Source of the DNA: Treponema sp.
GTDB lineage: Bacteria; Spirochaetota; Spirochaetia; Treponematales; Breznakiellaceae
Direction of reading: 5' to 3'
NCBI GenBank assembly: GCA_031282065.1
Contig: JAITEL010000060.1
Coordinates: 1 to 36,499, forward strand
DNA: 36,499 nucleotides
Part shown: one piece after another, positions 1 to 8,414 of the stretch
How positions within the stretch are numbered: position 1 is the stretch's first letter
Layout: the number at the start of each line of letters is the position of its first letter
Notes under the pieces: generated by a model
Seen by the model: the letters and a program-made list of their open reading frames with translations, nothing else
Told to the model about the DNA's origin: nothing
Database searches by the model: none
Made by a program: the position numbers and the translations under genes

Positions 1-1
1 A

Positions 2-103
2 TGGAATAGAAGGCGCAACCAAGAAGCGCGTAAAATCAACTGGCGGTTTACCACAGCTGACGCCCGCATTAAACTGAAACGCCTATATCCACAGTTTAAA
101 TAG
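2..103 (+). pseudogene. IS630-family transposase, C-terminal end (cut by window edge)
   Basis: The frame is open from the window edge and ends at TAG 101-103. The visible 33-residue tail contains NWRFTTADARIKLKRLYP, which resembles the usual C-terminus of IS630-type DDE transposases (remembered family knowledge; no search was run). Members of this family insert at TA dinucleotides. TA steps at 112-119 lie just after the stop and would fit the right end of the element. Only the tail is visible, so it cannot be said whether the transposase is intact upstream. It matters because it interrupts an exporter gene on the other strand. Confidence 0.72.
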
Positions 104-115
104 AGACTCGATACT

Positions 116-255
116 AGTAAAAATAATAATACGGCGCTCAATGCAAACCGAAGTAAAAGCGTAAGATATGGCCCTAAATAAGGTAGGCTGAAAGCGCCGG
201 CAATAAATGCCGATGACCAGATAAAGCTGAAGAGTATCACTAAAAACGGATCCAT
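116..255 (-). pseudogene. EamA/DMT-family exporter, N-terminal fragment interrupted by the IS630 element
   Basis: ATG at 255 opens a frame with no stop down to the window edge. Its first ~47 residues look like the first 1.5 membrane helices of a drug/metabolite exporter: WSSAFIAGAFSLPYLGPY followed by a hydrophobic LLLRFALSAVLLFLL stretch. The typical EamA start has WSS/WGS, then a glycine-rich turn, P-x-x-L-x-x-x-R-F. After about 116 the frame runs into the transposase tail, so the match is lost. A short AAAAGG lies 2 bases before the ATG, a weak ribosome site. The gene starts 36 bases after crcB on the same strand and was probably the last gene of the thrC-ychJ-crcB group. The rest would lie left of the insertion, outside the window. 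The exact junction is uncertain by a few bases. Confidence 0.62.
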
Positions 256-290
256 TACCTTTTCAAAAACTTTTTTGTCAAGGGTTGACA

Positions 291-674
291 TCACGGGTGC
301 AGGGCCTTGCTTACGCCTATCCCCAGCCCTGCCAGAGCCAGGGCTGCCAGGTTGTTGCCGAGTATGTTGAGCAGGGCCTGCTTTACCTGTCCCGCTGAAA
401 AAAGCCTGAGGGTTTCCAGGGCATAGCTTGAAAAGGTAGTGTAGCCTCCCAGAAAGCCCGTGATGAGGAAGAGGCGCAGTTCTCCAGGAACCCTCTGGGA
501 TTCAAAGGTTTGAAACAAAAACCCTATCATGAAGGAACCCAGGGCATTGACACAAAAGGTCCCCAGGGGAAAGGGCTGTACCCATACGGCATTAAGCAGC
601 TGGGTAGAGCCATACCGGGCTGCCGCACCCAGGCCTCCGCCGATAATGACCGCCATGTAGTGCAGCATACCCAT
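291..674 (-). CDS. crcB: CrcB/Fluc fluoride channel
   Basis: This 127-residue, four-helix protein has the family signatures in order: GGGLGAAARY near residue 12, GTFCVNALGSFMIGF near 39 and GFLGGYTTFSSYALE near 73. The asparagine, the TTFSS serine/threonine run and the glycine-rich first helix belong to the fluoride pore of dual-topology Fluc channels, which export toxic fluoride as dimers in the inner membrane. The length is normal for a single-gene homodimer; no second crcB is visible. The ATG follows the ychJ stop with no gap, so translation is probably coupled. No fluoride riboswitch was recognised upstream of the operon. Confidence 0.93.
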   Translation of the reverse strand: MGMLHYMAVIIGGGLGAAARYGSTQLLNAVWVQPFPLGTFCVNALGSFMIGFLFQTFESQRVPGELRLFLITGFLGGYTTFSSYALETLRLFSAGQVKQALLNILGNNLAALALAGLGIGVSKALHP

Positions 675-1175
675 TCAGCTTTTTGCTACAGCCCCGCAGC
701 AATGCTTGTATTTCTTCCCGCTGCCGCAGGGACAGGCTTCGTTTCGGCCTACCTTGGGGGCGGAACGGACGACGGTCCTGGGTACTATATCCCCCTCGGT
801 ATAGAACCACCGGTCCCCCTGTTTTTTAAACCGGGCCCGTTCATGGTGTATATCCTGAAGGCCATCTCGTTCATAGGTGGCCTCAAACTCCACCACGCCT
901 TCGCTGTCCTCAAGTCCCCCCTTGGTACAGGAGAGAATCCTGAGCCCCAGCCACCGGGACTTCTCACTCCAGTCCTTAGTCTGCTTGATATCAATAGTAT
1001 CGTTGCTGTCTTTGCTGCATGTATCCAGGATGTAGATAATGGCATGTTCTACATAGGCAGTATAGCGGCTGCGCATGAGGGCTTCCGCGGTGGGGGGCCT
1101 TCTGACTCCTAGGATATAGGGTTCACAACAGGCCTCATAAGCAAGTCCTGAGCCGCAGGGACAGGGTTTTAGCAT
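675..1175 (-). CDS. ychJ: YchJ-like protein with two SEC-C zinc motifs
   Basis: This 166-residue protein carries a SEC-C motif at each end: [14 protein letters not shown] at residues 4-17 and [15 protein letters not shown] at ~145-159. Both keep the C-x-C-x8-CC/HC zinc ligands seen in SecA tails and in the UPF0225/YchJ family. The middle (LMRSRYTAY near 33, then [18 protein letters not shown]) fits the NTF2-like domain of that family. The cellular role of YchJ is not established. ATG 1175 has a clear GGAGG six bases upstream and overlaps the thrC stop by seven bases. crcB follows with no gap. Confidence 0.9.
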   Translation of the reverse strand: MLKPCPCGSGLAYEACCEPYILGVRRPPTAEALMRSRYTAYVEHAIIYILDTCSKDSNDTIDIKQTKDWSEKSRWLGLRILSCTKGGLEDSEGVVEFEATYERDGLQDIHHERARFKKQGDRWFYTEGDIVPRTVVRSAPKVGRNEACPCGSGKKYKHCCGAVAKS

Positions 1176-2530
1176 AGTACCTCCAAAAGTGCGGAACTAT
1201 CCGCAGGAATGATCCGCGCACGGGGCTTGCGCTCCAGTACGTGCGTGAGCGATTCAGGAACCGGTACCGGACCGGCTAAGGGCTCTACAATCCCGGCAAA
1301 CTTGGCCGGATGCGCCGTGGCCAGGATCCCCACAGGACCGGGAAGGGAAGCCCCGGGACAAATCTGATTAAGCCCCTGCCAGGCCACAGCGGTATGGGGA
1401 TCCAGGAAATACCCCTGGCTCTGGCGGACATCCCGGATGATCCTTCGGGTCGCCTCGTCACTGACATATACCCCTTGGAGGATCTGCCGCAGCGCTTCCA
1501 GGGACCACTGGTCACTCATGCGCTCAAAGTTACTGGGAGCCCCCACATCCATAGCATTGGAAATGGTGGCTTGAGAGGGCCGGGGCTGGTACAGGCCGCT
1601 GTCAAGGTAATCAGGAACGGTCTTGTTGATATTCGTGGCTGCAATGAAACCCCGAATGGGCGCGCCCATCTTCAAGGCATACAGCCCTGCGGTGAGGTTC
1701 CCGAAATTGCCTGAAGGTACGCAAAAGGTAATGGGCTCTCCCGGCTTGAGGCTCACCGTTCCTGGGGCAGCGGGCTTTCGCTCATCCCAGGGACTGGCCC
1801 CTTGGGGCGTATCGCACTTTCCCGCAAAGGCCTTTCCCGCAGCAGCGGCATAATAGATGCTCTGGGGAATGAGCCGGGCTATATTGATGGAATTGGCAGA
1901 GGAAAGGGAACGCTTCTTGTGCAATGCCTGGTTGCTAAAAGCGCCCTTCACCAGGCGCTGACAGTCGTCAAAGGTACCCTCCACTGCCAGGGCCTGGATG
2001 TTTCCTCCCAGCCCGGCAATCTGCTGTTCCTGCAAGGGGGACACCCTGCCCTTGGGGTAGAGCACGGTTACCTCAATACCCGCTACTCCGTGAAAACCCG
2101 CAGCCACTGCCCCGCCGGTATCCCCTGAAGTGGCCACCAGGATATGCAGGGGCCGATCCTCCCCCCTTCGCAGGTATGCAAAAGCCCTGGCCATAAAGCG
2201 GGCGCCGAAGTCTTTGAACGCTGCGGTGGGCCCGTGGAACAGTTCCAGCACCAGCCGGTCTCCCACCTGAACCAGGGGAGCGCTAAAGGGATAGGCCGCA
2301 TGTACCAGATCCGCTAAGACCGGATCCGGTATTTCACCCTGCACATAGGGCTTTATGGTTTCAAAGGCGATGTCATGGAAGTCCATAGTTCCTAGAGAAG
2401 ATTGCACCGCTGCCGGATACGGGGGTATTAGTTCGGGGACAAAGAGGCCTCCATCAGGAGCAAGGCCGGTCAAGGCTGCCTGGGCAAAGCTCAGGCCCTG
2501 GGACTTACTTCGGGTACTGTAGTAACGCAT
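1169..2530 (-). CDS. thrC: Threonine synthase
   Basis: At 453 residues this fits the PLP-dependent threonine synthases, which convert O-phosphohomoserine to threonine. The N-terminus ([18 protein letters not shown]) is typical. The PLP lysine lies in [13 protein letters not shown] near residue 103. The SGDTGGA motif follows near 134, and [14 protein letters not shown] near 210 is the family's substrate-loop signature. [13 protein letters not shown] near 273 binds the PLP phosphate. An AGGA lies about eight bases upstream of the ATG. It is the first gene of the run thrC-ychJ-crcB and complements asd and lysA at 32.6-35 kb, indicating aspartate-family amino-acid synthesis. Confidence 0.96.
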   Translation of the reverse strand: MRYYSTRSKSQGLSFAQAALTGLAPDGGLFVPELIPPYPAAVQSSLGTMDFHDIAFETIKPYVQGEIPDPVLADLVHAAYPFSAPLVQVGDRLVLELFHGPTAAFKDFGARFMARAFAYLRRGEDRPLHILVATSGDTGGAVAAGFHGVAGIEVTVLYPKGRVSPLQEQQIAGLGGNIQALAVEGTFDDCQRLVKGAFSNQALHKKRSLSSANSINIARLIPQSIYYAAAAGKAFAGKCDTPQGASPWDERKPAAPGTVSLKPGEPITFCVPSGNFGNLTAGLYALKMGAPIRGFIAATNINKTVPDYLDSGLYQPRPSQATISNAMDVGAPSNFERMSDQWSLEALRQILQGVYVSDEATRRIIRDVRQSQGYFLDPHTAVAWQGLNQICPGASLPGPVGILATAHPAKFAGIVEPLAGPVPVPESLTHVLERKPRARIIPADSSALLEVLC

Positions 2531-2547
2531 GGTTTTCCTGTCCTATC

Positions 2548-3591
2548 CTATCGTAATTTTTTGCGCAGTCTCCTGCGGCTTCTTTGAGATGCCTTTCGTT
2601 CCGCTACACTGCTTGCGGTATTTCTGCTGGAATCTGAGTATACCCGAACCGGTTTACGGTAGGGAAGCCGGGAGGCGATAATAAGCCAGAAGATGCCCCC
2701 TCCTATCATCACAAAAGAAAAAACCTGACCCGTGGAAAAATTGAGGAGCTCATGGGCCGCTGCCGGCGGGAGGGTGCTTGCTACCAACTGAATACGGTAG
2801 CCCAAGTCTGCATCAGGTTCCCGGAAGTACTCGATAAAGAAGCGGAACACCCCATAGCCTATGCCATAGATGCCCATCAAGAAGCCCTTAAAGGGTTTCC
2901 TGTTTCTGAGTACCCAGATGATGAGCCATAAAACCAACCCTTCAAAGAAGGCCTCATAGAGCTGGGATGGATGCCGGGGTAGGTTCACCCACAGGGTCTG
3001 GTCTGAAATGGGTATCCCCGCCTCTGCTGCGGCTTTCTGGACCCAGGGCTCTGTTGCCGAAAGCTGCTGGGCCTGGGGAAAGAGCATACCCAGGGCACCG
3101 GTGTAGACCCGGCCGTATAACTCACCGTTGATAAAATTACCCAGTCGGCCAAAGGTATAACCCAAAGGGATACTGGCGGCAAACATATCGCCGATTTCCC
3201 GGTAGTCAAATCGTTTGAGACCGGAATAGATGAGTACCGCCAGAATACCCCCGATGACTCCTCCGTGATAACTCATGCCCTGGAGGCCGGTAAAGCTGCC
3301 ATTTCGGAAGGGCCAGAATACCAGCCAGGGCTGGCGCCGGTACACATCGCTGGTTTCATAGACCAGGGTAGCGAAGACCCGCGCACCCACTACCAAAGCA
3401 AAGATGCCCCAGAGAAACAGGCCCGTAAGATTATCGTCGCTTATGGGGAAATGCCGTTCCAGCACCTGTTTACGGTACAACAGAAAGGCCACGCCAAAGG
3501 CTACAAGGTACATAAGCCCATACCAACGAATAGGAAGACCGGGAATGATTTCCGGTTTGAGCCAGGGGGGGAACGGTATAGTGATTAACAT
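2548..3591 (-). CDS. lgt: Prolipoprotein diacylglyceryl transferase
   Basis: Lgt moves diacylglycerol from phosphatidylglycerol to the lipobox cysteine of prolipoproteins in the inner membrane. The protein is a multi-helix membrane protein with IRWYGLMYL near the start, the catalytic-region MSYHGGVIGG near residue 108, the Lgt signature GRLGNFINGELYGR near 149, and HPSQLYEAFFEG near 208. ATG 3591 was chosen because AAAGAGG lies five bases upstream; an in-frame GTG two codons earlier has worse spacing. After the last helix there is a ~35-residue basic, serine-rich cytosolic tail ending SQRSRRRLRKKLR, longer than the short tail usual in the family. A terminator-like hairpin lies just upstream. 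Confidence 0.95.
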   Translation of the reverse strand: MLITIPFPPWLKPEIIPGLPIRWYGLMYLVAFGVAFLLYRKQVLERHFPISDDNLTGLFLWGIFALVVGARVFATLVYETSDVYRRQPWLVFWPFRNGSFTGLQGMSYHGGVIGGILAVLIYSGLKRFDYREIGDMFAASIPLGYTFGRLGNFINGELYGRVYTGALGMLFPQAQQLSATEPWVQKAAAEAGIPISDQTLWVNLPRHPSQLYEAFFEGLVLWLIIWVLRNRKPFKGFLMGIYGIGYGVFRFFIEYFREPDADLGYRIQLVASTLPPAAAHELLNFSTGQVFSFVMIGGGIFWLIIASRLPYRKPVRVYSDSSRNTASSVAERKASQRSRRRLRKKLR

Positions 3592-3610
3592 GAACACCTC
3601 TTTATCTATG

Positions 3611-3637
3611 AAAAAAACTGAGCCCCCGATAGGGGCT
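3611..3637 (-). terminator. Rho-independent terminator downstream of the MinD-like gene, just before lgt
   Basis: On the minus strand the stem AGCCCC pairs with GGGGCT around a five-base loop, followed after three bases by seven Ts. It lies 67 bases after the MinD-like stop and only ~20 bases before the lgt start, which leaves no room for an lgt promoter between hairpin and gene. Confidence 0.7.
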
Positions 3638-3703
3638 ACTTGACCATGCGTTATAGACCCTTAGGTAAAGGCGGCCAAGGTCCTGCCCGCTTTTTCATCC
3701 CTG

Positions 3704-4849
3704 CTAGGGTTTGAATCCCTGAGCCATAGCCTTGGACAACTTGAGTTTCAAAAAATTATTCTCTTTCTTGAGTTTGGATAGCTCAAACTGCTGAGTTTTT
3801 ATGGTCTCCACCAGGTCCCCTTGGCTCAAGGCCCCGGTGTGGAGCAGATCTTCCACATATTCCATTTTACTCTCAAAATCCACTTCTGCTTCTGCGCCGG
3901 CTTCCAGAAAAGTCTCATCAATATCCTTGGCGCTAAAGAGAAATTGATTTTCCGGCGAATTGAGGATCTTATCGGCAATCCGGTAAATCGCCTGAGCGAG
4001 AATAGACCGGGGCTTATAGATGGTAATGGGCAGCCGGGAAGAAAGGCTCGTATCTTGCATACTATCCCGGTAGAGTACGCCCAGGTGCTCAATCTGCAAA
4101 TCCAGGTATTCTTCACAGGATCGGCGGATCTTCATGGCCACCTCGGCATCCTTAGGGTTATCCAGCATGTTGGTGATGAGCCGGGGATGCAGCCGCTTAA
4201 GCCGGGTCATAAAGGCTTCATAGGAGAAGGGATCTATCGTGCGTATCTCCGGGAGCACCTTGGGGATATAGAGCCGCTGGGGACCTGAGCCTTCCCGGCG
4301 TATCTGCTCCAGGTAGGCATACGCGGCAGTTCCCTTGGTAAAAACCGTGTACATCATACGGAAAACCGTATTCTTCAAGAACACGTAGGCATTAAGCACC
4401 GCGGTAACTGCGGGAGAGGTTACCACTATCCCCTCACCGGAAAGGAGGAAGAAATCCAGAATAGACTGGTGGGTTCCTGCCCCCAGGTCGATGATAAGGA
4501 TGTCCGTATGGGCTTTTAAGGCTAATAAACGCTTGATGAGGATATTGCGCTGGGAGGCCTTGAGATTGGCGGTCCCCGGGATTTCCGTATCCCCGGGGAT
4601 AAAGCGCAGTCCCGGGACGTCGGTCCCTACAATGACTTTGGAAAAATCCGTATGAGGATCGTTTAAGAAGGTCCCTATGCCCACCTTGGGAGACTGATGC
4701 CCCAGGACCAGATGCAGGTTTGAGGCCCCCAGATCCAGGTCCGAGAGGATCACCTGCTTTCCGGCCCGAGCAAAGGCCACCGCCAGATTTGCCGCTACCA
4801 GGGATTTGCCGACCCCTCCCTTGCCGCTTGCAATGGGAATAATACGCAT
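3704..4849 (-). CDS. MinD/ParA-family ATPase with C-terminal coiled coil
   Basis: From ATG 4849 the product is 381 residues. A deviant Walker A box of the MinD/ParA class, GKGGVGKS, lies at residues 9-16, followed by DLDLGASNLHLVLG near 37 (Walker A' region) and ILIIDLGAGTHQSILDF near 117 (Walker B/switch region). The fold is that of FlhG/MinD-type ATPases that position membrane or flagellar structures, but the long C-terminal part (~260-381), ending in a heptad-like helix ETIKTQQFELSKLKKENNF, is not that of plain MinD. The start is set by GGGGAGG before the ATG and by the TAATG overlap with the upstream membrane gene; a longer in-frame N-terminus would lie inside that gene. No flagellar gene is near, so the cargo is unknown. 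Confidence 0.8.
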   Translation of the reverse strand: MRIIPIASGKGGVGKSLVAANLAVAFARAGKQVILSDLDLGASNLHLVLGHQSPKVGIGTFLNDPHTDFSKVIVGTDVPGLRFIPGDTEIPGTANLKASQRNILIKRLLALKAHTDILIIDLGAGTHQSILDFFLLSGEGIVVTSPAVTAVLNAYVFLKNTVFRMMYTVFTKGTAAYAYLEQIRREGSGPQRLYIPKVLPEIRTIDPFSYEAFMTRLKRLHPRLITNMLDNPKDAEVAMKIRRSCEEYLDLQIEHLGVLYRDSMQDTSLSSRLPITIYKPRSILAQAIYRIADKILNSPENQFLFSAKDIDETFLEAGAEAEVDFESKMEYVEDLLHTGALSQGDLVETIKTQQFELSKLKKENNFLKLKLSKAMAQGFKP

Positions 4850-5364
4850 TAGATACCTCCCCCGACTTGAGCTACGAAGCGGTTCATCCGGCTTATCTTG
4901 CTTTGCAGCAGCACCCCTCCGAAAATCGAAAAAGCATCCGTTGCGGTGAGTAAGAGGATGAAACCGAGCATATTCCTTGTCCCTATATGCAAAGTAGAGA
5001 TGATTCCCTGCAAAGAAAAAAACGCCCATCCTATGAGGGATACCAGGCTAATGGTTTTACCGGCAATATACAAAGGAATATAGGAACGGTACAGGGAAAG
5101 GCGGATCCATACAAAATAGGTCATCAGGGGAAACAGGGCATGGGGAACCACATACACCACATACGGAAAGAGGCGGTTTGCCAATCCGCCTCCTGAGATT
5201 TCATGTAAGGGCCCTAAAACCGTAAACACCCCCAAGAGGAGGAGAAGACGGAACAATTCACCCACAAACAGCAGTATTCTCAAAGGCCCATATACATCCA
5301 TACCTAGAAATCTAAAGAGCTCACGAAAGAGAGTCAATGGGTGTACACGCCCTTCAGCGCCCAA
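4849..5364 (-). CDS. Hypothetical integral membrane protein (about five helices)
   Basis: The family was not recognised. The 171-residue product is strongly hydrophobic, with helix-like stretches near residues 28-48, 65-85, 96-117 and 128-150, and a basic C-terminus (SKISRMNRFV). The start is uncertain: TTG 5364 follows the carrier stop by ten bases and has only a poorly spaced GAGGG; ATG 5301 (MDVYGPL) is an alternative without a clear ribosome site. The stop overlaps the MinD-like start in TAATG, so the two are probably made together. Placed between a carrier and a MinD-type ATPase, it could be the ATPase's membrane partner, but that is only suggested by context. Confidence 0.68.
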   Translation of the reverse strand: MGAEGRVHPLTLFRELFRFLGMDVYGPLRILLFVGELFRLLLLLGVFTVLGPLHEISGGGLANRLFPYVVYVVPHALFPLMTYFVWIRLSLYRSYIPLYIAGKTISLVSLIGWAFFSLQGIISTLHIGTRNMLGFILLLTATDAFSIFGGVLLQSKISRMNRFVAQVGGGI

Positions 5365-5374
5365 GCCCTCATGC

Positions 5375-6619
5375 TCAAATAAAATGTCCGGGTCTCCCTC
5401 TTTCCCGTAGTCCGCTCATTTCAGCCAAGGCATAGACGGCAAAAGCGGTAACCAGGGTATCCAGTAAGGTCCCCAGGGCAATAAGATAGAAGGCCAGGGG
5501 TTTGAGTAAGAGATAGCCCCCTTCATAGCCCTGCCCATAATGCAGGCACAGGACCGCCAAGGCGGTATAGGCCCCGTCTCCCGGGTGACGGGCCAGGAAG
5601 AATGAAATGAGGAAGATCCGCAGCCCTAGGGATACCAGGTGTACCGGGAGGATCTCCAGACTTGAATAGGATTTGATGATCACGATAAAAGCCACGGCTG
5701 CCACCATAGCGCTTCCTGCTCTGCCAAAGGTACTGAACAGGGACAGGCCAAGCGCATTGACGCGCCTACGAACCCCAAAGTTCTCCTTGCTATGCCGCAG
5801 CAGCACGGGCAGGGAAAAGTTGAGATCCCCTGAAAAGAAAGCCGCCAGGGCAGGGCCGAAAACGCCGTATACCACCCGCGAGGGCTTCATCTCTGCTTTA
5901 AGCAAGCTCAGGAGCAGGGGCATGACGATACCGATCAGCACCAGGCTCAGGACCCCCAAGAGGATCATCACATACCGAAAGCCTTCTCCTGCGGCTGCTT
6001 CCTGATAGGACACTGCCCAGTATGCGCTGAGGGCGATCATGATAAGCCCCAGGATTTCCGAAAAAAAGGAACCGATGTGATAGAAGATCCGGGAAAGGGA
6101 ATCCACCAGGGTAATCACGGACTTGGTATAGCTGCGATCGTAGGAAAGGCCGATGCCGAAGAAAAAAGCGCATACAAACACGGGCACGAGGTAGACCCCA
6201 TCGCTTACCAGGGCGGAAAACATATTGGGAGGAAACAAGGCTTGGATACTTTCCAAGGTCTCCAGAGAAACCGGGTTAAGCTGCTCTTCCACCAGGATAG
6301 GAATGTGGGGAGGCGGGAACAGCAGTACCGCCACGATCCCGACGGTAATAAGCAGCGCCGTACTCCCTGCTATGAGCAGAAAGGTACGAAGCACCAAGGG
6401 CCAGAATCCCCCGTCCCGGCGCAGTTCATACACCCCAATAGTGAGGGAAAAGAACAGGATAGGCACCACCGTATACCGTCCTATCCTGATGGCCACATCC
6501 TGAAGCCAGGGCAAGAGCGTCACGCCCCCAGGATACACCGATGGAAGAAAGCTTCCCAAGACAATACCCAAAATAGAACCGATTAAGAGCTTGACCCAAA
6601 TCCTCATGGCATTCAGCAT
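5375..6619 (-). CDS. Divergent SDF (DAACS) family dicarboxylate/amino-acid:cation symporter
   Basis: The 414 residues follow the glutamate-transporter layout: helices from residue 6, a serine-containing hairpin region (FFSGDLNFSLPVLLRHSKEN near 263), then a helix starting FSTFGRAGSAMVA near 298, and a second hairpin with PGDGAYTALAV near 345. The two most conserved ion/substrate motifs of the family are absent: NMDGT is replaced by FGRAGSAM, and the helix normally holding N-x-x-G-D reads LDTLVTAFAVYALAEM. Substrate and coupling ion therefore cannot be inferred, and it may not be a conventional symporter. It heads a tight run with the membrane protein and the MinD-like ATPase. No strong ribosome site is visible. 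Confidence 0.75.
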   Translation of the reverse strand: MLNAMRIWVKLLIGSILGIVLGSFLPSVYPGGVTLLPWLQDVAIRIGRYTVVPILFFSLTIGVYELRRDGGFWPLVLRTFLLIAGSTALLITVGIVAVLLFPPPHIPILVEEQLNPVSLETLESIQALFPPNMFSALVSDGVYLVPVFVCAFFFGIGLSYDRSYTKSVITLVDSLSRIFYHIGSFFSEILGLIMIALSAYWAVSYQEAAAGEGFRYVMILLGVLSLVLIGIVMPLLLSLLKAEMKPSRVVYGVFGPALAAFFSGDLNFSLPVLLRHSKENFGVRRRVNALGLSLFSTFGRAGSAMVAAVAFIVIIKSYSSLEILPVHLVSLGLRIFLISFFLARHPGDGAYTALAVLCLHYGQGYEGGYLLLKPLAFYLIALGTLLDTLVTAFAVYALAEMSGLRERGRPGHFI

Positions 6620-6666
6620 ACTTTATTGCGGGAACTTATGACAATGGGGATGTTTGACCGGCGTCT

Positions 6667-7155
6667 TTACGGTCTTTCCAGCAGGCACACCGCCAGGGCT
6701 TCTACGGCTTGAGCGGCTCCCAGCGCTCCCAGTCCCTCGTTGGTCTTTCCCTTAACAAAAACCGCCTGTTCAGGCACCCCTAAGACCCGGGCGAGAGACG
6801 CCCTTATCCGGTCCCGGTACGGCAGGACCTTAGGGCGTTCACAGGTAACCACGCAGTCCAGATTGATAAGCCTCCAGCCCGCCTTTTGTACCAGCCCAAA
6901 GGCAAGGGCAAGCAGCTTGAGGGAATCCGCATCCTTCCAGGCGGCCTGGGAAGGGGGGAAGAGCTCCCCAATGTCCGCGAGCCCTGCGGCCCCCAGGATC
7001 GCATCTGTCACCGCATGGGTGAGCACATCCCCATCAGAATGGCCCCATTCACCCCGGTCCGAAGGGAGCTCAACCCCTCCTAATAAGAAGGGCCTCCCCG
7101 GAACCAAAGGATGCACATCCCTCCCCAGGCCCACCCGGAGCATCCCCGCGTTCAT
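6667..7155 (-). CDS. ispF: 2-C-methyl-D-erythritol 2,4-cyclodiphosphate synthase
   Basis: IspF closes the 2,4-cyclodiphosphate ring in the MEP isoprenoid pathway. The 162-residue product shows the metal-binding GRDVHPLVPG at the start (D-x-H), HSDGDVLTHAVTDAILGA near 33 with the third ligand, DIGELFPPS near 54 and the C-terminal substrate loop KGKTNEGLGALG near 134. ATG 7155 overlaps the ispD stop in ATGA and gives the normal family length; a longer in-frame opening would run inside ispD. Together with ispD and carD it forms one transcription unit. Confidence 0.95.
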   Translation of the reverse strand: MNAGMLRVGLGRDVHPLVPGRPFLLGGVELPSDRGEWGHSDGDVLTHAVTDAILGAAGLADIGELFPPSQAAWKDADSLKLLALAFGLVQKAGWRLINLDCVVTCERPKVLPYRDRIRASLARVLGVPEQAVFVKGKTNEGLGALGAAQAVEALAVCLLERP

Positions 7156-7910
7156 ACACCGGTCCCCCCTTCCGCCCCGGTAAGGAGATCTTCCGGAAAG
7201 GTGATCTTCCGGTTCTCTGGGGAGCCGGGTATAACCGCCACAGGGCCGATAAATTCCCCCCACACCTCGGCGTCATCGGTATACTCTTTATGGCTGGCCC
7301 GTTCCTGTTCTGCTGCCTGTTCATGGGCCCGCAGAATCTCAGGATAGGCGAAAGCCTGGGGGGTTTGGGCGGTTCCTACCCGTGCGCGGGCTAGGTGCCG
7401 GCACACAAAGCCTGAACCGTCGATTTCCTTAGGGGTTTCAATCAGCGGCAGGAGGGGAAGCACCGCCTTATGGAGGATGACCGCGTCGATGGTTCGCTCT
7501 ATTAAGCTCCTGTCAACCCAGGGCCGGGCTCCGTCATGGATGAGTACAAAATCCGGGGTTTCTCCGGGAAAGGCGGAAAGCCAAGACAGGGCATGATGCA
7601 CCGAGATACGGCGGGTCTTCCCCCCGGGGACAAAGTATATCCGGGGTTTGGCAGCGGCCTGCAAAAGCCTCTGGGGAAGGCTTGCTCGAGCGGCCAGTTC
7701 CCCTGTTTCCCCATGAGGAGGAACGGAGATCACCACGGTTTGGATGCGATGGGAAGCGGCAAAGGCCAGCACTGCGGCTCCCAGCACGGTGAGGGGTTTG
7801 TGATCGGCATCGGTACGGTTTGAGCCCAGGGTACGGTACTCTTTCTTGAGACCTCCCATACGGCGGGAGGAGCCTGCCGCGCTGATGACGGCTGCTATGG
7901 AACAAGCCAT
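7152..7910 (-). CDS. ispD: 2-C-methyl-D-erythritol 4-phosphate cytidylyltransferase
   Basis: IspD couples CTP to methylerythritol 4-phosphate. The nucleotide-binding start AAVISAAGSSRRMGGLKKEY (residues 6-25) has the expected glycine-rich loop with the conserved arginine and lysine. VLIHDGARPWVDRSLI near 122 is the family's metal-site region, and ARVGTAQTPQAF near 178 is also typical. At 252 residues it is slightly longer than E. coli IspD, with an insertion near 28-40. It starts three bases after the carD stop, with an AAGGG overlapping that stop, and overlaps ispF by four bases. Confidence 0.93.
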   Translation of the reverse strand: MACSIAAVISAAGSSRRMGGLKKEYRTLGSNRTDADHKPLTVLGAAVLAFAASHRIQTVVISVPPHGETGELAARASLPQRLLQAAAKPRIYFVPGGKTRRISVHHALSWLSAFPGETPDFVLIHDGARPWVDRSLIERTIDAVILHKAVLPLLPLIETPKEIDGSGFVCRHLARARVGTAQTPQAFAYPEILRAHEQAAEQERASHKEYTDDAEVWGEFIGPVAVIPGSPENRKITFPEDLLTGAEGGTGV

Positions 7911-7913
7911 CCC

Positions 7914-8414
7914 TTATTTGGATACCAGACGGGAAAAGATACGCGCTTCTACTTCTGCTTTGGGAATGTCTAAGGAAAAGGCGACCTCATCAACGAGGAG
8001 TTTTAGAGCAGAATCATAGAGTTTCCGTTCCAGGATAGGCAGCTCTTTCACTTGGCTGCGATGGTAGAGGGAACGTACAATCATGGCAATATCCATGACG
8101 CTCCCCTTTTTGAGCAGGTCCAGGTTCATTTGATACCGCAGTTTCCAGTCTGAGGGTATGGGATCAAAGGTTTCGCCGATAAGATCCAGGGCTTTCTGAG
8201 CATCTTCCTCCATCACAATGGAGCGGATTCCCAGTTCTTCTGCCTTATCCACGGGAACCATGATGGTCATATCTGAAACTTCAAGGTAAATAACGTAATA
8301 GGGAATTGTCAGGTTCTTAAATTCCTTATCCTCAATGGAAATAATGGTACCCACCCCCTGGCTGGGATACACTACCTTCTGATTGATCTGAAATAGGTTC
8401 GTCACGTCGCACAT
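7914..8414 (-). CDS. carD: CarD/CdnL-family RNA polymerase-binding regulator
   Basis: The N-terminal Tudor-like domain is clear: FQINQKVVYPSQGVGTI, a beta-rich stretch (YYVIYLEVSDMTIMVPVDKAEELGIR), then an all-helical C-terminal half. CarD proteins bind the polymerase beta subunit and stabilise open promoters, in particular at rRNA and other growth genes. ATG 8414 (MCDVTNLFQ) was chosen because a strong promoter ends seven bases upstream; an in-frame TTG at 8435 would fall inside that promoter. There is no ribosome site, so a leaderless mRNA is predicted. It heads the carD-ispD-ispF unit. Confidence 0.9.
   Translation of the reverse strand: MCDVTNLFQINQKVVYPSQGVGTIISIEDKEFKNLTIPYYVIYLEVSDMTIMVPVDKAEELGIRSIVMEEDAQKALDLIGETFDPIPSDWKLRYQMNLDLLKKGSVMDIAMIVRSLYHRSQVKELPILERKLYDSALKLLVDEVAFSLDIPKAEVEARIFSRLVSK

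Noticed and set aside
3704-5029. Longer N-terminus for the MinD-like protein (start at 5029)
   Set aside because: It would overlap the membrane-protein gene by 180 bases; ATG 4849 has GGGGAGG and starts right at the P-loop strand.
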